The notes under the pieces were generated by a model. It was not told the origin of the DNA, made no database searches, and saw only the letters and a list, made by a program, of their open reading frames with translations. A DNA stretch of 59,731 bases from Acidimicrobiia bacterium (lineage in GTDB: Bacteria; Actinomycetota; Acidimicrobiia; IMCC26256; PALSA-610). Numbering within the stretch: position 1 is the stretch's first letter; each line of letters starts with the position of its first letter. Location of the stretch: positions 1 through 59,731 of the forward strand of contig DATBAK010000051.1 of the NCBI GenBank assembly GCA_036271555.1, given 5' to 3'. A program made the position numbers and the translations under genes. Positions 8,502 through 15,901 of this stretch are shown in pieces.

Positions 8502-9991
8502 CCGTTCCTGCGCTGGACGAGCGCGCGCAGGGTTGGCTGCGCTACCTGTACCGCAAGGCGACGACGCCCGACAGCTGGGATCGCGAGGATCATCCGCACG
8601 AGCACTGGGACGGCGTGAGCGACGCGCCGATGTGCTCGTGGCATCGCTTCGACCTCATCGACTCCACGTACGCGATCGCGATGATGGCCGACCTCACGCC
8701 CGCGTGGCGTGAGATGTACGGCCGCATCCTCGACGAGCTCGTCTTCCGGCACACGGGCTGGTGGGCGGCGCGCGACTGGCTCACGCAGATCGGGCACGAT
8801 CCCGATCGCGCGCAGTATCCCGACCTCTACCGGCTGCTCATCCCCGAGCATCTGTGGGGCAACTACGACGCGCCGGGATGGACCGCGAACGGCATCGAGC
8901 CGTGGGGTCTGCAGATGGACCCGATCGGCGCGACGGGGAACCTCTTCTTCAAAGGGTTCTTCCTCGTGATGCTCGGGCTACACCTGCGCACGACCGGCGA
9001 CGACCGCTGGGACCAGCCGTTCGACATCGTGCGCGACGGCGAGAACACGTTCACGTGGTTCCACACCGCGATCGCGGAGCACCTGCACGCCCAGTGGCGC
9101 GCCGCGCCGCACGGATGTCACTGCGAGAACACGAAGGTGTGGCCGTACTGTCTCGCGGGCGCGGGACTCGGGTTGCAGCTGCACGACCTGCTGCGCGGCA
9201 CCGACCACCACGGGGTGTTCCACGAGTGGTTCGCGGATGTGTGTCGCGCGCGCTACCTGCACCTCGACGCGGACGAGCTTCCGCAGATGGTGACGCTCTA
9301 CTACGACCCGATCCTCGACGTGCACCACGAGGTGCCGACGATGTTCGGCATGGTTCCCGCGCAGTACCTCGCGCCGCAGGTCGTCCCCGACGCGCAGCGG
9401 TTGTTCGAGGCCGGCGTCACGCAGATGGGCATCTGGGAACCGACCGCGCCGATCCTGCCGACCGGTCCGCGCAGCTCCGCCGCGATCATGTGGCTCGCGC
9501 GCGAGTGGGGATTGCAGTCGCTTGCGTCGGCGATGAGCGACGCGATCGACACCGCGTACGAGCCGACGTGGGACGCGAGTCGCGGCGAGTTCACGTGGGG
9601 TTTCGGGCTAAGAGAGTCGCACCCGCGCGGTCAGTACAACGGAACGATGGCCGCGGCGCAGATCGCGCGCGAAGGGTCGTGGTGGCACGTCGCGAACGTG
9701 GGGCCCGGCGCGCGCTTCGACGAGCCGACGGTGTGCGATGTCGACGTGCCGTCCGTCGTGCTGAGTCAGGCGTGGTGGGACGGCGGGCGCGAGGAGCTGA
9801 CCATCGGCGTCGAGCCGCGGCCGTCGATGCGCGGCACGACGACGTTCACGGTCACGCAGCTGCCTGACCCGCGACGCTTCCACGCGACGACCGATGGCCC
9901 GCACATCGCGGCGCGGGTCGACGGTGATGCGCTCCGCGTCGAGGTCGACGCGGTGCCGCAGCGGGTCGTGATCAGAGCCGGCGAATCGTGA
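8498..9991 (+). CDS. Linalool dehydratase/isomerase-like enzyme
   Basis: A 497-residue (alpha/alpha)6-barrel type protein resembling linalool dehydratase/isomerase (LDI) of Castellaniella. In LDI the acting residues are a Cys pair nine residues apart (C171, C180) and D39/Y45 six apart. Here C209 and C218 (HCENTKVWPYC) and D52 and Y58 (FDLIDSTY) have the same spacings and surroundings. I could not place an equivalent of LDI H129; the matching helix may be NLFFKGFF. The protein is about 100 residues longer than LDI, with a C-terminal beta-rich extension (about residues 400-497). No signal peptide is seen, whereas LDI is periplasmic. ATGA overlap with the DUF169 gene. The last 20 nt overlap the converging GHMP kinase gene. 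The reaction is likely hydration, dehydration or isomerisation of an alcohol or alkene, but the substrate is unknown. Confidence 0.72.
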   Translation: MTVPALDERAQGWLRYLYRKATTPDSWDREDHPHEHWDGVSDAPMCSWHRFDLIDSTYAIAMMADLTPAWREMYGRILDELVFRHTGWWAARDWLTQIGHDPDRAQYPDLYRLLIPEHLWGNYDAPGWTANGIEPWGLQMDPIGATGNLFFKGFFLVMLGLHLRTTGDDRWDQPFDIVRDGENTFTWFHTAIAEHLHAQWRAAPHGCHCENTKVWPYCLAGAGLGLQLHDLLRGTDHHGVFHEWFADVCRARYLHLDADELPQMVTLYYDPILDVHHEVPTMFGMVPAQYLAPQVVPDAQRLFEAGVTQMGIWEPTAPILPTGPRSSAAIMWLAREWGLQSLASAMSDAIDTAYEPTWDASRGEFTWGFGLRESHPRGQYNGTMAAAQIAREGSWWHVANVGPGARFDEPTVCDVDVPSVVLSQAWWDGGREELTIGVEPRPSMRGTTTFTVTQLPDPRRFHATTDGPHIAARVDGDALRVEVDAVPQRVVIRAGES

Positions 9992-10943
9992 GGCCGGTGG
10001 GGCTGATCGCGATCGGGAACACGCGGTAGCGCGCGTCCAACCGCGCAACAGCGGCGTCGAGCGTGCGCTTCGCGTCGGCGTTCGCGCTGAGCAGTGTGAG
10101 CGACCCGCCGTCACCGCCCGCGCCGTTCACCTTCCAGCCGAGCGCGCCGCAATCGGCGGCGAGGTCGACGACGCGCTGCGCGTCGACTCCAACGAGGTCG
10201 GCGTGCAGCGCTCGCTGGGCCTCGGTGTTGTCGATCATCGCGGCTCCGAACGCGCGCAGGTCGCGCGCGAGCACTGCGTCGCGCGCCGCCATCGCGGCGG
10301 CGCGGAGCCGATCGAACGCGGTCGACGGCTGCGCAGCGACCCGACCGATCACGTCGCGGTGCACGCTCGACGAGTCGTGCGCGCGCCCGACGGAGACGAG
10401 CGACAGCCGGGCACCGAGGTCGTCCCAGTCCGGCAGACGGTGCACCACGCCGGCGGGATACGCGTCGATCTCGATGAAGTTGACCCCGCCGAGCGCCGCA
10501 CTCAGCTGATCCTGCACCCCGCTCTCGAGCCCGAGGTGCTCGACCTCGAGCCGGTGCGCGTCGCGCGCGATCGAACGCGCCGACCACGGTTCACCGCGCG
10601 ACTCGGCGAGCGCGGTGAGGAGCGCGACCGCGACCGCGGCCGACGTGCCCGCGCCGCATCCGGGCGGCACCGCCGCGCGCACGCGGATCTCGAGGCCGCG
10701 GTCCGATGGTGGCGGCGAGACCTCGACGGCGGCGTGCACGAGCGGCGACGGCGACTCGACGTCGATCACGAGCCGCGGCGGGCCCGCGAGCTCGCGGACC
10801 GACACGGTGACGCCCGGCGTCACGGCCACGTTCAGCACCCGCCCCGGCCCGCCGAACCAGGTGTCGGTCCAGCCGCCGAGGTCACAGATGCGTACGGGCG
10901 CCGACACCTCGAGCTCCACGGCACCCGTCGTATCACCGGACAT
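9972..10943 (-). CDS. GHMP-family small-molecule kinase
   Basis: A 323-residue GHMP kinase. The N-terminal SAPVRICDLGGWTDTW corresponds to the sugar-kinase motif 1, PPGCGAGTSAAVAVALL (about residues 90-106) is the ATP-binding motif 2, and KVNGAGGDGGSLTLL near the C-terminus is motif 3. The arrangement resembles heptose-7-phosphate/fucose kinases (HddA/FKP-like) more than mevalonate kinases, because of the GGWTD segment. The start is the ATG at 10943, directly before the first conserved segment; the open frame upstream looks non-coding. The gene converges on the LDI-like gene with a 20-nt overlap. The phosphorylated substrate is probably a sugar; not provable here. Confidence 0.85.
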   Translation of the reverse strand: MSGDTTGAVELEVSAPVRICDLGGWTDTWFGGPGRVLNVAVTPGVTVSVRELAGPPRLVIDVESPSPLVHAAVEVSPPPSDRGLEIRVRAAVPPGCGAGTSAAVAVALLTALAESRGEPWSARSIARDAHRLEVEHLGLESGVQDQLSAALGGVNFIEIDAYPAGVVHRLPDWDDLGARLSLVSVGRAHDSSSVHRDVIGRVAAQPSTAFDRLRAAAMAARDAVLARDLRAFGAAMIDNTEAQRALHADLVGVDAQRVVDLAADCGALGWKVNGAGGDGGSLTLLSANADAKRTLDAAVARLDARYRVFPIAISPTGLTIRRL

Positions 10944-11239
10944 CCGACGCCGGACGCGGCCGGAGTCCGGCGTCGCGTGATCTCGTCCGTCGGCGCGCAG
11001 ACGCCGATTTCGGCGTTCGGGATCGAGCCCGAGGCTCGCGTCGAGCACGGGAGAGCAACCCGGGAGGAGCGCGGCATGGCTTCCCGCACCCAGGCCGACC
11101 TGCCGACTCGCGTCGCCTCCGTCGCGGCGACCTTCGGGCGACGATGGCTCGACCCGGATCACGAAGGCGCGACGATTCACGACGTAGGGTCACGCGTGTA
11201 CTGATGAGATCCACAGCCATGGATCGGGGGGCCAGCAAA
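10944..11239. other. Divergent intergenic region, GHMP kinase / CAP-like gene
   Basis: About 296 nt without a convincing gene. It must hold the promoters of the leftward kinase and the rightward CAP-like gene. The last 60 nt resemble the region before the second CAP-like gene (the pattern CGA-C-TA-GGT followed by a run GGGGG-CCAGC just before the start), showing that the promoter region was duplicated with the gene. A TAGGGT -10-like hexamer is at 11185-11190. Confidence 0.5.
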
Positions 11240-11836
11240 ATGCGTCGTCTGCTCACGTTCGTCGCGGTCACGTGCGTCTCGCTCGGGTTTCTCGGCGCCG
11301 GCGGCGCGACCGCCGCCAGCCCGCCGAACATCCCGCCGACGGCGGCATTCGGGAACGCCTGCTACGGCCAGCGGGCGACGCACGCCTGCGACAAGCAGGC
11401 CATTCTCAACATCAACAGCGCGCGCGCGACCGAGGGCCTCGGCCCGATCGCGCTGCCCGCCAACTACAAGAGCCTCACGCTCATCCAGAAGGAGGTCGCG
11501 GTCTCGAACGCGGAGCGGACGGCGCGCGGCCTGTCGAAGCTGCCCGCGAAGCTCGCGTGGGCCAAGCTCGCAAAGACCGGCGCCGTGAACAACACCGACC
11601 CGATCGGTCCGAGCGGCCGCGGCTGGGGATCGATCTGGGCGGGCGGTCTCGGTGATCCGCTCGCGGCCGACTACCTCTGGGTGTACTGGGACGGGCCCGG
11701 CAGCCCGAACGGCGACTGCGTGAACCCCGGCGACTCCGGCTGTTTCGGGCATCGCAACAACATCCTCGGCCCGTTCTGGACGGCGATGGGTGCGGGCAAG
11801 GCGCCCGGATCCCTGGCCCAACTCTTCGTCCAGTAG
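11240..11836 (+). CDS. Secreted CAP/SCP-like protein, copy 1
   Basis: A secreted protein of 198 residues. The start at ATG 11240 is chosen by comparison with the paralogue that follows; both genes begin MRRL directly after a GGGGG-CCAGC sequence. Signal peptide: residues 1-28, ending in GGATAASPP. The mature part has NINSARATEGLGPIALP and the C-terminal FGHRNNILGPF, which match the N-x-x-R-x-x-x-G-L and H-R-x-N-I-L motifs of the CAP (SCP/PR-1) fold. The usual first active-site histidine is not obvious, so it may be non-catalytic. Four cysteines (ACYG, HACD, GDCV, GCFG) could form two disulfides. The function of bacterial CAP proteins is mostly unknown. Confidence 0.82.
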   Translation: MRRLLTFVAVTCVSLGFLGAGGATAASPPNIPPTAAFGNACYGQRATHACDKQAILNINSARATEGLGPIALPANYKSLTLIQKEVAVSNAERTARGLSKLPAKLAWAKLAKTGAVNNTDPIGPSGRGWGSIWAGGLGDPLAADYLWVYWDGPGSPNGDCVNPGDSGCFGHRNNILGPFWTAMGAGKAPGSLAQLFVQ

Positions 11837-11973
11837 CGATCGCGGCCTCGGCCTCGGCGTCGTCGCCGGCTCGGTCGCGCGCGACGTGCCCGTGAATTGA
11901 TCGTGCGACGGTTCGCGACCTACGGTCCCGCGCGCTGCGAATGAAACGCCAGCCACGGACTCGGGGGCCCAGC

Positions 11974-12570
11974 ATGCGCCGTCTCGCCACCATCGTCACC
12001 GTCGCCTGCCTCGCGGTCGGACTCTTCGGTACCGGTGCCGCCCGAGCCGACGGGCCGGTGAACACACCGCCGACCGGCCGGTTCGCGTTTGCGTGCTACG
12101 GCAAGTCGCACCCGAATTTGCGCTGCGACAAGGCTGCACTGGCGAACATCAACCGCGCGCACAAGGCGGAAGGTCTCGGCAAGATGGTGTTGCCGGAGAA
12201 CTACGCGAGCCTCACGGTCACGCAGCAGGGGATCGTGGTCTCCAACCTGGAGCGCACGATTCGCGGCCTGCCCGCGCTGCCCGGGAAGCACGCGTACACC
12301 CAGCTGGCGAAGGCCGGTGCGGTCGCCGGCCACGACCCGAGCGGTCCCGAGGGCCACGCCTGGGGTTCGGTCTACATCGCGCTCGCCGATCCGCTCGCGT
12401 CCGACTACTTCTGGATGTACTGGGACGGTCCGGGCAGCCTGAACCCCGACTGCACGCAGCCGAGCGACCCGGCGTGCTTCGGTCACCGCAACATCATCCT
12501 CGGCGACATCTGGACGGGGATGGGCGTGGGGAATCAACACGCGTCGATGGCGCAGCTCTTCGTCCAGTAG
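11974..12570 (+). CDS. Secreted CAP/SCP-like protein, copy 2
   Basis: Tandem paralogue of the previous gene, also 198 residues. The signal peptide (MRRLATIVTVACLAVGLFGTGAARA), the four cysteines, the central NINRAHKAEGLGKMVLPENY and the terminal FGHRNIILGDIW line up position by position with copy 1, and both end in AQLFVQ. The two genes are 137 nt apart and share the sequence pattern just before the start codon, so this is a whole-gene duplication including the promoter. Divergence is considerable (roughly half of the residues differ by eye), so it is not recent. The stop lies 8 nt from the end of the converging esterase gene. Confidence 0.82.
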   Translation: MRRLATIVTVACLAVGLFGTGAARADGPVNTPPTGRFAFACYGKSHPNLRCDKAALANINRAHKAEGLGKMVLPENYASLTVTQQGIVVSNLERTIRGLPALPGKHAYTQLAKAGAVAGHDPSGPEGHAWGSVYIALADPLASDYFWMYWDGPGSLNPDCTQPSDPACFGHRNIILGDIWTGMGVGNQHASMAQLFVQ

Positions 12571-12577
12571 CGCCGCT

Positions 12578-13525
12578 TCAGCCGTCGACGCGCAGGCCGC
12601 GCCGCAGCGCGTCGAAGAGCTCGTGCTGCGCGCGACGCGACACGGCCGCGGTCGTCACGAGCGCCGAGCCGTGGAACGTGCCGGGGTACGAGTGCAGCTC
12701 GACGGAGACGCCCGCCTCCATCATGCGCAGCGCGTAGACGATCCCTTCGTCGCGCAGCGGGTCGAACTCCATCGTCGTGACGTAGGCGGGTGGCAGGCCG
12801 GCGAGGTCCTCGGCGATCGCGGGTGACGCGTAGGGCGAGACTGCGCCGTCGTGGTCGCCGAGGTAGCGACTCCAGCTCAGCTCGGCCGCCGGTCGCGACC
12901 ACATCGGCGTGTCGACGAACGCGCGCATGCTCGCGGTATCGAGCCGGTGGTCGAGCTCGGGGATGCCGAGGAACTGGAAGCACAGCGCCGGTCCGCCCCG
13001 GTCGCGCGCGAGCAGCGCGGTCGCCGCGCTCAGCCCACCGCCCGCGCTCTGGCCGCCGACGCCGACGCGCGTCGTGTCGATGCCGAGCGCGCCGGCTTCG
13101 CCGTGCATCCACGTGAGCGCGGCGTAGCAGTCTTCGAGGCCGGCGGGGAACGGGTGCTCGGGCGCGAGCCGGTACTCGACGGCGACGATCACCGCGTCGA
13201 GCGTGCGCGCCGCGTTCGCCGCGAACGCGTGCTCCATCTCGACCGACCCGACGACGAATCCGCCGCCGTGGATGTCGAGCAGCGCGGGCCGCCCGGTCGC
13301 GGGCGGCGCGCTGTCGGGCGCGTACACGCGCACGGCGACCGGCGGCGCGCCCTCGGGCCCCGGCACCTCGTGGTCGGTGATCGAGACCCCGCTCGTGTCG
13401 ACGTGCGCGTTGAGCGGAGCGATCATCTCCGTCATCACCGCGCGCGAGCCCTCGATGTCGTGGTGGTCGCGAACGGGGATGAGCTCGAGCACGGGAACCA
13501 GCTCGGGATCGATGGCGTAGGTCAC
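12578..13525 (-). CDS. Alpha/beta hydrolase, hormone-sensitive-lipase type
   Basis: A 315-residue esterase or lipase of the HSL family. The oxyanion-hole motif HGGGF (in LLDIHGGGFVVGS, about residue 85), the nucleophile elbow GQSAGGG (about residue 158), the acid in EFDPLRDEG (about 255) and the histidine in YPGTFHGSAL (about 285) form a complete set of catalytic elements. No signal peptide, so cytoplasmic. It probably hydrolyses short acyl esters; the natural substrate is unknown. It stands alone, with 196 nt between its start and the divergent ankyrin gene. Confidence 0.93.
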   Translation of the reverse strand: MTYAIDPELVPVLELIPVRDHHDIEGSRAVMTEMIAPLNAHVDTSGVSITDHEVPGPEGAPPVAVRVYAPDSAPPATGRPALLDIHGGGFVVGSVEMEHAFAANAARTLDAVIVAVEYRLAPEHPFPAGLEDCYAALTWMHGEAGALGIDTTRVGVGGQSAGGGLSAATALLARDRGGPALCFQFLGIPELDHRLDTASMRAFVDTPMWSRPAAELSWSRYLGDHDGAVSPYASPAIAEDLAGLPPAYVTTMEFDPLRDEGIVYALRMMEAGVSVELHSYPGTFHGSALVTTAAVSRRAQHELFDALRRGLRVDG

Positions 13526-13721
13526 GACGACTCCTCGGTTGGCGAGGGCGCGATTGGATCACCGATCCCCGGCGGGCCGCTACATTCGCGGGCGGCGCGC
13601 GAGGCGCCTCCGGTCCGCGGGAAGGGCAGAGCCCACTCGAGCGAGTGCAAGACCTCTCGGTACGGCCGTGACCCTCCTTTCGGCCTGACGATGCGGACCG
13701 CAGGCGAGAGAGGAGGTCGCG

Positions 13722-15206
13722 ATGCCGACCATTTCCCTGCCCGACCGTCCGGACCTCGGCCAGCTGCGCCGCCAGGCCCGGGAGCTCCAGCGCGCGGTGC
13801 GCGCCGGCGACACCGATGCGCTCGCCCACACGCGCGAGCACGCGGCACCCGTCGACGACCCGCCGCGCTTCCCGCTCGCAGCCGCGCAGCTCGTGATCGC
13901 GCGCCACTACGGGCACGCGAGCTGGCCGCGACTCGTCGCGTTCGTCGAGATGCTGACGCAGTACACGCGCGTTCCCGACGCGGTTCCCGCGCTCGACGAT
14001 CCCGCCTCCGAGTTCCTGCGGCGCGCGTGCCTGCGCTACGCGGACGACTCACCCGACGACTGGAAGGTCGCGCGCGAGTTGCTCGCGACGCATCCGGAGA
14101 TCGCGCGCTCGAGCATCCATCACGCGGCTGCGCTCGCCGATGGCGACGGCGTGCGCGCGTTCCTCGCGCGCGATCCGTCGCTCGCGCGGCGGGCCGGCGG
14201 TCCGTTCCGTTGGGAGCCGTTGTTCGTGCTCGCGTACTCGCGCGTCGATCCCGACGTCGCCGAGTCGGCGGTGCTCGACACCGCACGCGCCCTCCTGCAG
14301 CACGGTGCCGATCCGAATTCGGGCTATCTGTGGCACGGGTTGCGCACGCCCTTCACGGTGCTCACCGGCGGGTTCGGCGAGGGCGAGCTCGGACCCGTGC
14401 GGCAGCCGCGCCATCCGCACTCCCTCGCGCTCGCGCGCGTGCTGCTCGACGCGGGTGCGGATCCGAACGACGGTCAGGCGCTCTACAACCGGATGTTCGA
14501 GCCGGACGACTCTCACCTCGAGCTCCTGTTCGAGCACGGGCTCGGCCGGGGCGACGGTGGGCCGTGGAAGGCGCGACTGGGCGACGACCTCGACTCACCG
14601 CGCGCGATGGTGCAGGGGCAGCTCGCGTGGGCGGTCGCGCACGGCATGAACGCGCGCGTCGAGCTCATCGTCGAGCACGGCGGCGACATGTTCGCTCCGC
14701 TGCGCGACGGCCGGACCGCTTCCGAGGTCGCCGCGGCCGAGGGGAACCGCGCGCTCGTCGCGTTCTTCGAGGCGCGCGGCGCACGCTCGCCCGACCTCGA
14801 TCCGGTCGACGCACTGATCGCGGGCGCGCTCGAGGGAGATCGCGAGACGGTCGACGCGGTGACCGCCGCGCACGCCGGCGTCGTCGACGCGGCACGCGCG
14901 CGCCGGCCTGCGTTGCTCGTGTGGGCCGTCGCGCAGCGGCGCGCTCCAGGCGTTGCACTGCTCGCCGACCTCGGCTTCGACGTGAACGCGCGCGGTCGCG
15001 GCGACATCGGCAGTGACGAGCCCTGGGAGACGCCGTTGCACCGCGCGGTCGCGAACGACGACCGAGAGATGGTCGAGCTCCTGCTCGCACTCGGCGCCGA
15101 TCCCGACGCGCGCGACGAGCGCTTCGAGACCACTCCGCTCGGCTGGGCTCGCTACTTCGACAACGCCGGCCTCGAGGCCCGGCTCGCGCCGATCACGTCG
15201 GACTAG
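13722..15206 (+). CDS. Ankyrin-repeat protein
   Basis: A 494-residue protein. GAGAGGAGG lies 6 nt before the ATG. The N-terminal 70 residues (SLPDRPDLGQLRRQARELQRAVRAGD ... FPLAAAQLVIARHYGHASWPRLV) match a short module often found ahead of ankyrin repeats in actinobacterial proteins. Ankyrin-like repeats follow, clearest around residues 185-265 (ALLQHGADPNSG, VLLDAGADPNDG) and 415-480 (TPLHRAVANDDREMVELLLALGADPDARDE). No membrane segment or catalytic domain is visible. It probably mediates protein contacts. Its stop codon shares the CTAG at 15203-15206 with the stop of the converging PhyH gene. Confidence 0.88.
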   Translation: MPTISLPDRPDLGQLRRQARELQRAVRAGDTDALAHTREHAAPVDDPPRFPLAAAQLVIARHYGHASWPRLVAFVEMLTQYTRVPDAVPALDDPASEFLRRACLRYADDSPDDWKVARELLATHPEIARSSIHHAAALADGDGVRAFLARDPSLARRAGGPFRWEPLFVLAYSRVDPDVAESAVLDTARALLQHGADPNSGYLWHGLRTPFTVLTGGFGEGELGPVRQPRHPHSLALARVLLDAGADPNDGQALYNRMFEPDDSHLELLFEHGLGRGDGGPWKARLGDDLDSPRAMVQGQLAWAVAHGMNARVELIVEHGGDMFAPLRDGRTASEVAAAEGNRALVAFFEARGARSPDLDPVDALIAGALEGDRETVDAVTAAHAGVVDAARARRPALLVWAVAQRRAPGVALLADLGFDVNARGRGDIGSDEPWETPLHRAVANDDREMVELLLALGADPDARDERFETTPLGWARYFDNAGLEARLAPITSD

Positions 15207-15901
15207 CGCCCATTCGCCCACGGCACGCCGGGTTGCGCGACGAAGCGCGGCTCGCGGCCGTGGTGGCGTTGCGCGGCGTGCACGAGGAACGGATGACACA
15301 GGTAGACGTCGCCGGCGCGGCCGGTCGCGAACGCGATCGGACGTGCGAGCGCGCGGGCGGGGAGCGGGAAGTCGAGGGACGCCACGCCCGCGTCGCCGAA
15401 CGGCGCGAGCGCGTCGGGTACGTCGACGTGCGATCCGACTCGCAGTCGCGTCGGCGCGTCGTCGGGTCCCACGTCGGAGAGCAACACGAGCATGAGCAAC
15501 GCGCGCCCGTCCGAGCGCGCGTTCAACCACCACCGACCATCGGGTCCGGCGTAGCTGCCGTCGACGTGCCAGCCGTCGTCATTGGGCGGACCGGCGATGG
15601 GGAAGCGCACCGCGACCGTGCCGCCGAGCCACGGTTCGGGTGCTGCGTCCCGCCCTGCCACTGCGTGGATCGCGTCGAGCCACCGCGGCGAGGCGACCGC
15701 CTCGCGGAACGGCTCGTCGAGCTGCGCACCGAGTCGCGCGACGGGTCGCGTCCAGGTGCTCGGATCGTCGGGTGACTCGTCGAGCTGCTCCCACAGACGC
15801 GCGCGGCAGCGCGCCGCGAGCTCGTGCGAGAAGGCCGCGTCGAGCCGAACGAATCCGTCGCGTCGGTAGGAGTCGAGCGGTTCGGAAGTGAGCGCGCTCA
15901 C
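15203..15901 (-). CDS. Phytanoyl-CoA dioxygenase-like protein (PhyH)
   Basis: A 232-residue Fe(II)/2-oxoglutarate oxygenase of the PhyH type. The HxD metal motif is in DGWHVDGSYAG (about residue 108), the distal histidine in CHPFLVHAAQRH (about 212) and the 2-oxoglutarate arginine follows in GREPRF. The GTG start overlaps the stop of the upstream DMF-amidase-like gene by 4 nt (GTGA), so the two form an operon. It is short compared with human PhyH but normal for bacterial members. The substrate is unknown; the partner suggests a small amide or N-alkyl compound, which is an inference from context. Confidence 0.85.
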   Translation of the reverse strand: MSALTSEPLDSYRRDGFVRLDAAFSHELAARCRARLWEQLDESPDDPSTWTRPVARLGAQLDEPFREAVASPRWLDAIHAVAGRDAAPEPWLGGTVAVRFPIAGPPNDDGWHVDGSYAGPDGRWWLNARSDGRALLMLVLLSDVGPDDAPTRLRVGSHVDVPDALAPFGDAGVASLDFPLPARALARPIAFATGRAGDVYLCHPFLVHAAQRHHGREPRFVAQPGVPWANGR

